This document shows positions 30,209-41,000 of a DNA stretch of 47,633 nucleotides, piece by piece (the stretch's first letter is position 1; every line of letters starts with the position of its first letter). The stretch comes from Aureispira sp. CCB-QB1 (lineage in GTDB: Bacteria; Bacteroidota; Bacteroidia; Chitinophagales; Saprospiraceae), in the NCBI GenBank assembly GCA_945870185.1, contig CAMBRK010000029.1, positions 1 to 47,633 of the forward strand, in the 5' to 3' direction. The translations under genes and the position numbers were made by a program. The notes beneath the pieces are model-generated. The model saw only the letters and a program-made list of their open reading frames with translations. It was not told the DNA's origin and searched no databases.

Positions 30209-33200
30209 ATGATAAGAATAAAATATTTTAGTTTGGAACCTATTCAAAATGTAATTAAACTTTTTGTAGTTGGCATTTTTGTTGCACTATATTCTGCTGC
30301 TGTAGGCCAAGCAATTACTGTAAAAGGCATAGTCACAGAAAATGGAAATATTCCCATGATTGGTGTAACTATTGCTGAAAAAAATACCACCAATGGTACT
30401 GTAACAGATATAGACGGAAGTTACACTTTGAAGGTCAATGCTACAGCCTCTATTTTAGTTTATAATTATTTGGGGTATGCCACTCAGGAAGTGATCGTAG
30501 GAAATAGTATGGTCATAGATATAGTAATGCAGCAGGATTCAAAAATTCTAGACGATATCATAGTCACAGGTTACAGAAAGGAGACAAGATCTGATGTTTC
30601 TACAGCTATATCTTCTATCAAACCCAGAGATGTTGAGCGATTGGTAGTCTCAGGTGTTGAGCAAGCATTGCAGGGACAGGCACCAGGCATATCTGTGACC
30701 CAAGTGACTGGTTCTCCAGGCGATGATATGGCAGTAAGGATCAGAGGTGCTGGTACATTGGGTAATAATAACCCTTTGTTTATTGTAGATGGCATTCCTA
30801 CATCTGGAAATATCAATATGTTTTCAGTCAATGATATACAATCCATTGAAGTACTTAAAGATGGAGCATCTGCCGCCATTTATGGATCCAGGGCATCCAA
30901 TGGTGTGGTACTCATCACCACCAAGCGGGGCAAGTCAGGCAAACCGATTTTTTCTGTCAATATTTCCAATGGTCTTCAAACTCCAATCAAGCTACCTGAA
31001 TTGCTCAATGCTCGTGATTATCTCACCATCAGAAATGAAGCCATTACCAATGCCAATACGCTAAGAAATCCGGCCAATCAACTATCAACCTACAATCCTT
31101 CCATTTTAGATACTTTGCCCGATGTCAGATGGCTGGATCAAGTTTTTTCCAATGCGCCGATCAGACAATACTCCATTTCTGCCATGACCGGAAATGAAAC
31201 CGGTAATCTGTATGTTTCCGGTGACTATCAGGATCAGGATGGCATTTTTCGGGGTCAAAGTTTTAAAAAATATCAGGTTAGAATTAATGGCGAAACGGGT
31301 AATAAGTGGTTTAGAATAGGTAATAATTTATCATTTGGTCATACATCTAGAAAAGTGATAGGCTCATCGGGAGATGGTTTTGGACCAGGCAATGAATTAA
31401 GTGCTGTTAGATATGCGCTGATAGCCGCACCTATTTTTTCAGGAAAAAATAAAGATGGTTCTAGTATAAATGAAACATCATTACTTGGAGACCCTATACT
31501 ATATGGAGATGGAAATGCTAATCCCTTGGTTCTGATAGACCACACTGATTGGAACATAGACAGAAGTAGGGTGTTTGGAAATGTATTTGCAGAGTTTAAT
31601 CTGCTTAAGGGACTAAAGCTTCGAACAACGCTGGGCGGTGATTTTAGTTTTGAGAAAGAAAAATTGTTTAAAGAATTTTTGTCCCAAGCTATTTATAATC
31701 CTACATCATTGAATGAAGGAAGAATTTTTAATCAAACTTTAACCTGGAACTCTACTGCCAGCTACGAAAAAAAGATTCGGAAACATAAAGCATCTTTACT
31801 CATAGGTACTGAAGCAATTCAAAATCATATCGACTATCTCGGCGCTTCTGCCAATAATTTCAGAAGAACAGATCCACTTTTCCGGTATTTGAGTACTTCT
31901 GTAGCTGAAGATATTAAAAATCTGGGTGTTTCTGGTATTGCTACAGAATGGGGTCTGGTTTCATATTTCGGGCTTGCATCATACAATTATGATAATAAAT
32001 ATTTGCTAAGCGGTGCGTTGAGAAAGGATGGTTCGTCTAGATTTGGAAAAGATAACAGATGGGGCGTATTTCCTTCTATTTCAGCAGCTTGGCTGGTATC
32101 CAACGAAGACTTCTTAAAAGATAATGTTCTCATATCTGAATTAAAGATCAGGGCCAGTTGGGGTAAATTAGGAAATCAAGAGATTGGTGTATATCCTTAC
32201 AGTTCTTTGGTTAGTGTAGGAGAGCGTGTCTACGCTTTTGGAGATAAGATTGTCACAGGAGCTACCATTCTAGAGACAGGAAACAGTAATATTCGGTGGG
32301 AATCCAGTATCCAGTCCAATCTTGGAATCGACTTAGGACTATGGAATGATAAGCTCACTTTTGCTGCTGATTTTTATCGTAAAAAATCCGAAGATGTTTT
32401 GGTCAGGGTCCCAATTCCGCAATCTGGTGGTTCACAGCGGGCACCTTTTGTCAATGCAGCATCCATTGTCAATAATGGGATGGAGTTTGCCCTTTCTTAT
32501 CGATCTTCTGCCAAAGATTTTAATTATTTTATAAGCCCCAATATCTCGATTGTAAAAAATGAAGTGGTCTCTATAGCAGGTAGCGAGCCTATCTTGGGTG
32601 GGTTTGGTCTGTCTGATGGCCCATTGACCAAAACCGAACCTGGTAGACCTATCGGGTCATTTTTTCTTTGGGATATGGAAGGTATATTTCAATCAGCGGA
32701 AGAAATTGCGTCTAGCCCATTCCAATCCAAAGATACCCGTCCAGGTGATGTCAAGTTTAAGGATATCAATAATGACAATATCATAGATGATAAGGATAGG
32801 GCGCATTTGGGCAATCCATTTCCTGATTTTACTTATGGGATGCAATGTGGCGTCAACTGGAAAGATTTTGACTTGTCTGTCATGTTTCAGGGAGTACAAG
32901 GCAATGACGTTTATTTTTTATACGGAAATTTTGCTTACGAAACGCAATCGAGAGGATTCAATTCCTATGCAGATATTCTGAACAGATGGACACCTGAAAA
33001 TACCAATACCAATATACCCAAAGTAAGTCTGGATGACAGAAATGGCAACAGGCGACCTTCCACGAGATTCCTATATGACGGTTCATACATGCGGGTGAGA
33101 AATATATCCCTGGGGTATAATCTAAAAAACATGCTGGGTGTAGAGCAGATCACTTCGTGCAGGGTATATTTTACAGTTCAGAACGCTTTTACATTTACTA

Positions 33201-33346
33201 AATATCCTGGCTTAGATCCTGAGATTCAAGCCAATGCCAATGATACCAGGGGTCTGGGTTTATCTTCAGATCTTGCCGTTGGAATAGACTGGGGTACAGT
33301 TCCGGCTCCCCGTACTTTTGTTGCCGGCATAAAAGTTGACTTTTAG
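30209..33346 (+). CDS. SusC-type TonB-dependent glycan receptor
   Basis: A 1045-residue outer-membrane importer. A signal peptide leads to a CarboxypepD_reg-like domain (VKGIVTENGNIPMIGVTIAE), the linker DDIIVTGYRKE, and a plug with QALQGQAPGISVTQ, NNNPLFIVDGIP and AAIYGSRASNGVVLITTKRGK. The barrel fills the rest, ending GIKVDF. It forms a lidded complex with the SusD protein that follows 87 nt later and imports a glycan or oligosaccharide across the outer membrane. It is the first gene of the locus, downstream of an AraC-type promoter. The length is that of ordinary SusC proteins. The substrate cannot be read from the sequence. Confidence 0.94.
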   Translation: MIRIKYFSLEPIQNVIKLFVVGIFVALYSAAVGQAITVKGIVTENGNIPMIGVTIAEKNTTNGTVTDIDGSYTLKVNATASILVYNYLGYATQEVIVGNSMVIDIVMQQDSKILDDIIVTGYRKETRSDVSTAISSIKPRDVERLVVSGVEQALQGQAPGISVTQVTGSPGDDMAVRIRGAGTLGNNNPLFIVDGIPTSGNINMFSVNDIQSIEVLKDGASAAIYGSRASNGVVLITTKRGKSGKPIFSVNISNGLQTPIKLPELLNARDYLTIRNEAITNANTLRNPANQLSTYNPSILDTLPDVRWLDQVFSNAPIRQYSISAMTGNETGNLYVSGDYQDQDGIFRGQSFKKYQVRINGETGNKWFRIGNNLSFGHTSRKVIGSSGDGFGPGNELSAVRYALIAAPIFSGKNKDGSSINETSLLGDPILYGDGNANPLVLIDHTDWNIDRSRVFGNVFAEFNLLKGLKLRTTLGGDFSFEKEKLFKEFLSQAIYNPTSLNEGRIFNQTLTWNSTASYEKKIRKHKASLLIGTEAIQNHIDYLGASANNFRRTDPLFRYLSTSVAEDIKNLGVSGIATEWGLVSYFGLASYNYDNKYLLSGALRKDGSSRFGKDNRWGVFPSISAAWLVSNEDFLKDNVLISELKIRASWGKLGNQEIGVYPYSSLVSVGERVYAFGDKIVTGATILETGNSNIRWESSIQSNLGIDLGLWNDKLTFAADFYRKKSEDVLVRVPIPQSGGSQRAPFVNAASIVNNGMEFALSYRSSAKDFNYFISPNISIVKNEVVSIAGSEPILGGFGLSDGPLTKTEPGRPIGSFFLWDMEGIFQSAEEIASSPFQSKDTRPGDVKFKDINNDNIIDDKDRAHLGNPFPDFTYGMQCGVNWKDFDLSVMFQGVQGNDVYFLYGNFAYETQSRGFNSYADILNRWTPENTNTNIPKVSLDDRNGNRRPSTRFLYDGSYMRVRNISLGYNLKNMLGVEQITSCRVYFTVQNAFTFTKYPGLDPEIQANANDTRGLGLSSDLAVGIDWGTVPAPRTFVAGIKVDF

Positions 33347-33433
33347 GTTTTGATATTAAAAGATATTGATTCACCTGATGAATCCTGATGTATACGTCAC
33401 CTAGGTGGTAGTTCTTTTTTAAAATGAATCATT

Positions 33434-34864
33434 ATGAAACCCACATTAAAAATTATACTTTTTGTTTTTATTTTTCAGTTGATCGCCTGTGAAGGCATCC
33501 TGGATAAGGAGCCCATCGCCATTTTGGATGCTGGATCTTTTTTTCAGACAGAAGCGGACGCTGTCCAAGCAGTAAATGCAGCATACAGTCCACTTCTTTT
33601 TAATAACGGAAACAACAATTTTTATTGGGCATTTGCGGAAGTGACCGGAGATGCAGCCATTCCAGGAGGTGACGGTTCCAGGCCTGGTATCGTAGAGATG
33701 GAAGCATTCACCTACACACCGAGAACAGAAGAGCTCAATGATTTCTGGAAACTTCAGTACAAAGGTGTGACCCAATGTAATTTGGTATTGGATAATATCG
33801 AAAAAATCAGCTTCAATGAGTCCACTAAAAACAGAATCATAGGTGAAGCCTTGTTTTTGAGATCTTATTATTATTTTTTGCTGACACAGGTATATGGAGA
33901 TGTACCTATGTATCTTAAAGTAACGCCACCAGATCAACTAAAGATTGCCAAAAGTCCAAAGGATATAATCTATGCTCAAATATTAAAAGATTGTGAAAAA
34001 GCCGCTACTTTATTGCCTATAATTAACACCGCCAACCACGTTGGACGGGCCACTAAAGGTGCTGCATTGGCATTAGCTGCCAAGATCAGTCTGTATCAAA
34101 AGAATTATAATCAAGTACTTGCATTTGTGGCAGAAATTAAAGCGCTAAATGTATATAAACTGATGAGTGATTATAGAAGTAATTTCCAGAAATTGACCCA
34201 AAACAACAGTGAATCTGTGTGGGAAATTCAGCACACTAATCTTGAACTTGGAGTGGGAAATTTTTTAAACCAATGGTGGGCGTCCAGAAAATTTTTAGGA
34301 TATGGATTTGCAGAAGCAACGCCTTCTTTCGTACAGTCATTTGAAACAGGTGATCCGAGATTGAAGTTTACGGTAGCCATGAATAATGACCCTTATTTTG
34401 GTTTGATTTATAAAAACTCATTTTCAAGTACGACCTTTTCGCCCAGGAAATTTTTGCAAGCAGATGCTGAACTAACACAAAAAGCAGATGGAGATATCAA
34501 TTATCCAGCCATCAGATATGCAGAGGTATTACTTTGGGAAGCTGAGGCATACACAGAGTTAGGTAGGATTCAAGAAGCATTGGCCTCATTGGAAATAGTG
34601 AGAGCCAGAGCTAGGGCTCAATCTACTAACCCTGCAGTTTTACCAATGGTAGTATCAACAGACCAAAATACCGTCAGGCAGGCCGTAAGACGTGAACGAC
34701 AGGTGGAGCTTGGTTTCGAATTACATCGATTTTTTGATTTAGTCAGATGGGGTATTGCAGGAGATCTTTTATCAGGTTTTCAGAAAGGTAAACATGAAGT
34801 ATTTCCATTGCCTCAGACAGAAATAGATTTAAATTCTTCACTCATTCAAAACTTAGGCTATTAA
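33434..34864 (+). CDS. SusD-type glycan-binding lipoprotein
   Basis: A 476-residue surface lipoprotein with a lipobox at LIACE (Cys19). The SusD/RagB fold is readable: LDKEPIAILDAGSFFQTEADA, DFWKLQYKGVTQCNLVLDNI, GEALFLRSYYYFLLTQVYGDVP and near the end RRERQVELGFELHRFFDLVRWG. It covers the SusC barrel and binds the glycan first. The stop codon shares a base with the start of the next gene (TAATG), so the following hydrolase-like protein is made from the same transcript. A CACCTAGGTG palindrome with a T-run lies in the susC-susD gap and may be an attenuator. Confidence 0.94.
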   Translation: MKPTLKIILFVFIFQLIACEGILDKEPIAILDAGSFFQTEADAVQAVNAAYSPLLFNNGNNNFYWAFAEVTGDAAIPGGDGSRPGIVEMEAFTYTPRTEELNDFWKLQYKGVTQCNLVLDNIEKISFNESTKNRIIGEALFLRSYYYFLLTQVYGDVPMYLKVTPPDQLKIAKSPKDIIYAQILKDCEKAATLLPIINTANHVGRATKGAALALAAKISLYQKNYNQVLAFVAEIKALNVYKLMSDYRSNFQKLTQNNSESVWEIQHTNLELGVGNFLNQWWASRKFLGYGFAEATPSFVQSFETGDPRLKFTVAMNNDPYFGLIYKNSFSSTTFSPRKFLQADAELTQKADGDINYPAIRYAEVLLWEAEAYTELGRIQEALASLEIVRARARAQSTNPAVLPMVVSTDQNTVRQAVRRERQVELGFELHRFFDLVRWGIAGDLLSGFQKGKHEVFPLPQTEIDLNSSLIQNLGY

Positions 34865-37800
34865 TGGGGAGATCATTCAAAATTTTATTGCTCCTTTCTT
34901 GTCTGTTTTTGGCCAAATGGATGGCCGCACAAAATGGCCAAATCAATATACCTCGCATAGCGTCGATGCCAGATCAGCCTGCTCCATACAATATGAGAGA
35001 CTGGAAGAGCGTTGCTGTCAAGTATGACTCTTTCATATATGATAAAAACAAAACAGGACAATATTTACCCTTAGTAAATTATATTGTAAATGGTATCAAC
35101 TATCCGAATCAGAAGCAAATCAGACTTCATACTTATGTGGGTACTAAATCTCCCCAAAATTCTGAGGGTATCAATGTATTGCCATCTTTGGTGGGTGCAG
35201 CACTTGTAGGTCAGAATATCAGAAACACATATGCGCAGGACAGATTGGTGATGGCACAGGATTTTTTCAATAAAGCCAATGGGGAAAACCTATATCTGAA
35301 CAATAGTTCGGCAGGAAGTGGCGGTGATTGGTGGTATGATGTGATGCCCAATGTGTATTTTTATCAGTTGTACGATCTTTTTCCGGATTTTAATGCAGAA
35401 GCTACCTTTCAGTTTACAACCGTTGCCGATAAGTTCCTGACAGCTACCCAAAAAATGGGAGGAAGTGCAACACCGTGGTCTCAGGCAAGCATGAACTACA
35501 GGGCATGGAATTTTAAGACCATGGAAGGAAATGCCAATGGTGTGAAAGAACCGGAAGCAGCAGGTGCCTTTGGTTGGTTGCTTTATCATGCCTATAAAAA
35601 AACACGTCAAACTGAATATCTAAAAGGGGCTGAATGGTCTATGGAATTCTTGAATAGTCTAAATACTAATCCATCCTACGAACTGCAGCTTCCATATGGT
35701 GTTTTGGCTGCTGCCAAAATGAATGCAGAAATAGGTACAGATTATAATGTTGAAAAGATGGTCAATTGGTGTTTTAATCGTGGTCCGCTCAGAGGATGGG
35801 GTACTATTGTAGGTAAATGGGGCAGTATGGATGTATCAGGACTTGTGGGTGAAGCCAATGATGGAGGTAATGATTATGCATTTCTGATGAATGGTATGCA
35901 ACAAGCAGCTGCATTGGTTCCTATGGTAAGGTATGACAAAAGATTTGCAAAAGCCATCGGAAAGTGGATGGTCAATATAAGCAATGCTTCCAGATTATTT
36001 TATCCAGGATTTTTGCCTGTAGCTCAACAGGATGGGGCGGTCTGGTCGCAGTCCAATGATCCAAATGCGGTGATAGCACACGAAGCCATGAAACAAAAAT
36101 TCCAAAACCTTTCCCCTTATGCTACAGGCGATGCAATGGGTGGAGGTTGGGCTTCTACCAATCTGGCGATTTATGGCAGCTCTTCAGTAGGATATCTTGG
36201 AGCTATTGTCAAAAAAACAAATGTGGACAAGATTTTACAGCTGGATTTGAATGCTACAGATTTTTTTTCCAATGCTTCTTATCCTTCTTACCTGTATTAC
36301 AATTCTTATGATACGCCAAAAGCTGTATTGCTGGATGTCGGAAACGGACAGCATGACATTTATGAATCAATTTCTGAAAAAATAATTTCTCAAAACAAAA
36401 CCGGTCAGGTCAGCATCATTATTCCCGCTAAAGAAGCAGTGATGGTCGTAGTCACTCCAACAGGTGGTGAAATCAGATATGACAAAAATAAGATGCTTGT
36501 AAACGGTGTAGTTGTAGATTTTGACCAAACTCAAATGCCTTATACTATCGCACCTCGAATCAAAGCACTGGAATCTCAGAATTATCTGGTAGAAAAAGGG
36601 AAGACTACCAGGGTTTTTTGTACTGCAGTTGATGTAGATTCTGATACATTAAAATATTTCTGGAATTCCAACCTGGGAATGATTAACGGTGGAAAAGAAG
36701 ATATATTATGGACAGCACCCAATACCATTGGAAAATCGGAAATCAAAGTGGTCGTTAAAGATAATGAAGGACAGGCAGATAGTATGACCATTTCCATAGA
36801 AGTGGTTGACATCATCAACAAGGCACCCATCATAAAAAGCCTTACTGCAGATAGTAGATATATTAGTAGCAATGGAATTGTTTTTATAAATTGCGATGCT
36901 GCCGATGAAAATGGTGACATTATAACATATAAATGGTCATCTACTAATGGAAGTATCAATGGAACAGGAAGTAACATCTCTTGGATGGCCCCGGCTACTG
37001 AAGGGATTTATACCTTAGATGTTTCTGTAGATGACGGTAAAGGACTATCAAACAAAGGTCAAATTTTAATTTTAGTTAAAAATTTCGATGATGAAGGCCA
37101 ATTGATTGCCTGGTATCCATGCAATGGCAATGCGAATGACAAAAGTGGAAACGAACACCATGGCACAACCAAAGGGGCTATACTGACAGCAGATTTTGAT
37201 GGAAAGCCTTTGAGCTCTTATTATTTTAATGGTGGTGCTCAGCATATAGAAGTAAAGAATGCGCCAATGCTCAATTTTCAGGATGGAATCACACTGAGTG
37301 TTTGGTGTAAACCTAACCTGGAAGCGGACAAGGAAAAATTTATTATTTCTCATGGAAGTTGGCAAAATAGGTGGAAATTATCTATCACTCCGGCTGGGAA
37401 CCTAAGGTGGACCATCAATACATTATCAAGGATAGTTGACTTGGACACTGATTTTGTAATGAAAACTGATAGCATTTATCACATCGGCGCATCCTATGAT
37501 GGTAAAACCATGATGCTTTATGTCAATGGTCATCTGAATACTTTCAAAACTCTAACTGGAAAAATCCGAACATCTTCATTACCTTTATTAATAGGTCAGA
37601 TGTTGCCTTCTGACGCCAATTACAATTTTAAGGGAATTATAGATGAGGTTAAGATATACGACTTTGCACTGAAACCTTTAGAAATTGAAAAACTATATCA
37701 ACAAAGCATTACATCAAAAGTGGATAATATCAACCAAGTAGGAACTTTGAAAATATACCCAAATCCCACAAATCATACCTTATTTGCTGATGGATCTTTA

Positions 37801-37986
37801 CTGAAAGAAGAAATATCTTTTATGACTATTACAAATATGATGGGTGTTTACATCAAAGAAATAGAGGTTAAAAATAAACTAAAATCTGGCATAGATGTCA
37901 GTGAATTGAAGGCCGGAAACTATATTATTCACGTCAAAAATCTGAAGAAAGACATCATTCAAAGTATTCAATTTATTAAATCATAA
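34864..37986 (+). CDS. Large T9SS toroid-like hydrolase with LamG
   Basis: A 1040-residue secreted multidomain protein. After a signal peptide (KILLLLSCLFLAKWMAAQ), residues 30-560 form an alpha-helical region with features of six-hairpin-toroid glycosidases, sharing motifs with the lipoprotein at 45817-47541: GDWWYDVMPNVYFYQ, AAKMNAEIGTDY, GWGTIVGKWGSMDVSGL, MVRYDKRFAKAIGKW. Two PKD/Ig-like domains follow (about 566-740), then a LamG jellyroll (745-945) and a type A T9SS sorting domain (from LKIYPNPTNHTLFADGS). It is likely the main surface depolymerase of the locus. No named glycoside hydrolase family fits and the catalytic acids are unknown. The start directly overlaps the susD stop. Confidence 0.6.
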   Translation: MGRSFKILLLLSCLFLAKWMAAQNGQINIPRIASMPDQPAPYNMRDWKSVAVKYDSFIYDKNKTGQYLPLVNYIVNGINYPNQKQIRLHTYVGTKSPQNSEGINVLPSLVGAALVGQNIRNTYAQDRLVMAQDFFNKANGENLYLNNSSAGSGGDWWYDVMPNVYFYQLYDLFPDFNAEATFQFTTVADKFLTATQKMGGSATPWSQASMNYRAWNFKTMEGNANGVKEPEAAGAFGWLLYHAYKKTRQTEYLKGAEWSMEFLNSLNTNPSYELQLPYGVLAAAKMNAEIGTDYNVEKMVNWCFNRGPLRGWGTIVGKWGSMDVSGLVGEANDGGNDYAFLMNGMQQAAALVPMVRYDKRFAKAIGKWMVNISNASRLFYPGFLPVAQQDGAVWSQSNDPNAVIAHEAMKQKFQNLSPYATGDAMGGGWASTNLAIYGSSSVGYLGAIVKKTNVDKILQLDLNATDFFSNASYPSYLYYNSYDTPKAVLLDVGNGQHDIYESISEKIISQNKTGQVSIIIPAKEAVMVVVTPTGGEIRYDKNKMLVNGVVVDFDQTQMPYTIAPRIKALESQNYLVEKGKTTRVFCTAVDVDSDTLKYFWNSNLGMINGGKEDILWTAPNTIGKSEIKVVVKDNEGQADSMTISIEVVDIINKAPIIKSLTADSRYISSNGIVFINCDAADENGDIITYKWSSTNGSINGTGSNISWMAPATEGIYTLDVSVDDGKGLSNKGQILILVKNFDDEGQLIAWYPCNGNANDKSGNEHHGTTKGAILTADFDGKPLSSYYFNGGAQHIEVKNAPMLNFQDGITLSVWCKPNLEADKEKFIISHGSWQNRWKLSITPAGNLRWTINTLSRIVDLDTDFVMKTDSIYHIGASYDGKTMMLYVNGHLNTFKTLTGKIRTSSLPLLIGQMLPSDANYNFKGIIDEVKIYDFALKPLEIEKLYQQSITSKVDNINQVGTLKIYPNPTNHTLFADGSLLKEEISFMTITNMMGVYIKEIEVKNKLKSGIDVSELKAGNYIIHVKNLKKDIIQSIQFIKS

Positions 37987-38013
37987 TTTTTATTCATCAT
38001 TAAATCACAGTAT

Positions 38014-41000
38014 ATGAAACGTTTTGTACATTTTTTGCCACTGATTTTTGGAGTATTGTTTGGATTACAGGCACAAACTCCCGTGGCGTCCTACACTTTT
38101 TCAGGTAGTGCCAAAGATGGTTCTGCATTTAAGAACCATGCTGCTGTCAATGGAGCTAGTTTGTCTTCAGACCGGTTTGGTTGGGCCAATAGTTCCTTCT
38201 CCTTTGATGGGAAACAAGCAGGTTTGACTGCTCCCAACAATACGCAAATGCAATCTGCATCCACAACCATTAGTTTTTGGGTAAATGTTAGAAATCTCCC
38301 AGCTCAAGGAGAAGTTTATTTGCTTTCGCATGGCGGATGGCAGTCCAGATGGAAAATTTCACTTCCGGCTCACGGAAAACCTGTATTTACAACTCATGCC
38401 ACTTCTTGCTGTAACGATATGGACTCCGGTGCTGGAAATGAATTGAAACCTGGAGAATGGAGACATGTTGTTATGACACATGACGGTATCGCAGATAAAA
38501 TGTACATGAATGGTGTTAAGGTAAATGAAAAACCATATGCCGGAGCACTAAACCAAACTTCTAGCCCTTTGGGTATTGGGTATGATCCGATTGACAAGGG
38601 TAATTATTTTGATGGACAATTGGATGACGTGATGATCTTTGATGAGGCACTGTCCGATTCACAAATTGCTGCTTTATACACCAATCAATCTACTGCTCCA
38701 ACAATTCCTGAAGGCAAGGTAGCATCATATCATTTTGACGAATTCGGAAAGGATTTATCTGATTATGGTAACAACGCGTCTGTTAAAGGTGCAGCATATA
38801 CTGCAGACAGATTTGGTTATGGTAATAGTGCAGTATCATTTGATGGTATTTCTTCTGCAGTTACTGCAAGTAATTCGGCCTACTTAAACTCACCATTTAC
38901 AACAGTCAGTTTTTGGGTCAATGTGAGAAGCTTGCCTGCACAGGGAGAAGTATATTTACTGTCACATGGCGGGTGGCAAGAAAGGTGGAAAGTATCGCTT
39001 CCTTCACATGGAAAACCAGTTTTCACAACACACACTGCTTCATGTTGTAATGATATGGATTCAGGAAGTGGTAACGAATTGAAGCCGGGCGAATGGAGAC
39101 ATGTTGTAATGATTCATGACGGTACCGTAGATAGAATGTATATGAATGGTGTTAAAGTCAATGAAAAATCATATGCAGGTGGTTTAAATCAGACAACACA
39201 TCCTTTAGGCATTGGCTATGACCCCATTGATGTAGGCAATTACTTCGATGGTCAGCTAGATGATGTTGAAATATATAATTTTGCCATGTCTGACCAAGCT
39301 GTTTTGTCATTATTCAATGCGCAGTCGCAATTTCCTGGTACATCTACTGATTTAGTGGCCACTTATTCCCTTAATGGGGATGGTACAGATAATACACAAT
39401 TTGGAAATGATGCCACTATAGATATAGATGCAACTGCAACTGCAAATAGACATGGATGGGCAGGCAATGCTTTACATGGTGCTGCTGTCGCTGACAACTC
39501 TATAGCTTTGCAATCTGACTATACCACCATCAGTTTTTGGGTAAATCCTACATCTCTACCTGCTTCAGGAGAAGTATATCTGATGTCTAACGGTGGATGG
39601 CAGGAAAGATGGAAAATATCTCTTCCATCGCATGGTAAGCCGGTTTTTACTACCCATGCTACAGCTTGTTGCAGTGATATGGATTCAGGTGATGGCAATG
39701 CTTTGAAGGTAGGTGAATGGACGCATGTAGCCATGGTTCATGACGGTACCCAAGATCAGATTTTTATAAATGGTACTTTAGCCAATCAAAAAGCTACAGC
39801 AGGAGCTTTAAATAAAACGAAATTTCCACTGGGCATTGGTTTCGACCCGATAGACAAAGGCAGTTTTTTTGATGGAAGTATAGATGATGTAATGATTTAT
39901 AATAAAGCATTGAGTGCAGCGGAGATTGCTGCTTTATACGACTTACAAAAACCCACACCTGTAGTTAACTCCACCCTTGTTGCTAATTATACTTTTGATA
40001 ATAATAAATTAGATGCATCTACTTACCATAACACAGCTTACGGAAATGCACTAAGTACAAAAGACAGATTTGGTAAAGCTAATAAGGCCATGGTTTTTGA
40101 TGGTAAATCCACCTTTGTAGAGGCAGCAAATTCTCCACAGCTGGCTTCAGATTTTACAACCATCAGTTTTTGGGCAAAAGCTAACTCTTTGCCTGCTTCA
40201 GGTGAAGTTTACATGTTATCTCATGGCGGTTGGCAGGAACGATGGAAAATTTCCCTGCCTTCTCATGGCAAACCAGTGTTTACTACCCATGCGACTTCAT
40301 GCTGTAATGATATGGATTCTGGTGACGGCAACCAACTCAAAATCGGCGAATGGAGACATATCGTCATGACACATGATGGTGCTAAAGATAGGATATACAT
40401 GAATGGAATACAGGTAAATGAAAAAACATATGCGGGTGCATTGAATAAAACCATACATCCATTTGGAATAGGTTATGACCCTATTGATAAAGGAAATTAT
40501 TTTGATGGAGCGTTAGACGAAGTACAGATTTACAATCGAGCATTAACTGCTCAAGAGGTGCTTGATTTATATAATTTGCAGAATACAGCACCTGTTGAAA
40601 ATGATATTGAAAGCCCGTGTGCACCTTTGTCATTATCAGGTGATGTCAATTTTACTAATGTAGAATTGTCTTGGGAATTGAGCACAGATAATGTAGGCGT
40701 GACCGCGTATAATGTATACCAGGATGGTGCTCTTATTGGCACTGTAGAAGCCCTATCAGCCTATATTTCTAATCTCAAACCATTGACAGAATTTGTATTT
40801 GGTGTTTCCGCATTAGATGCAGCTGGAAATGAATCTTTGATTACAACCTTAAAGATTACATCAGGTCAAGACGAAACTCCGGATACTACACCACCAACCA
40901 AACCTGGTAATTTGAGAGGAAATGCAGGATCCAATTCCGTTTTATTGGCATGGGACGAATCAACTGACGATAGAAAATTATCAGGCTATGTCATTCTTGT

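Noticed and set aside
33400-33421. CACCTAGGTG with T-run between susC and susD as terminator
   Set aside because: The palindrome leaves only a 3-bp stem with a 4-nt loop, too weak to call a terminator; kept as a remark.
38077-40580. Tandem LamG blocks as an assembly duplication
   Set aside because: The units differ in synonymous codons and at domain edges, so they are real divergent copies.
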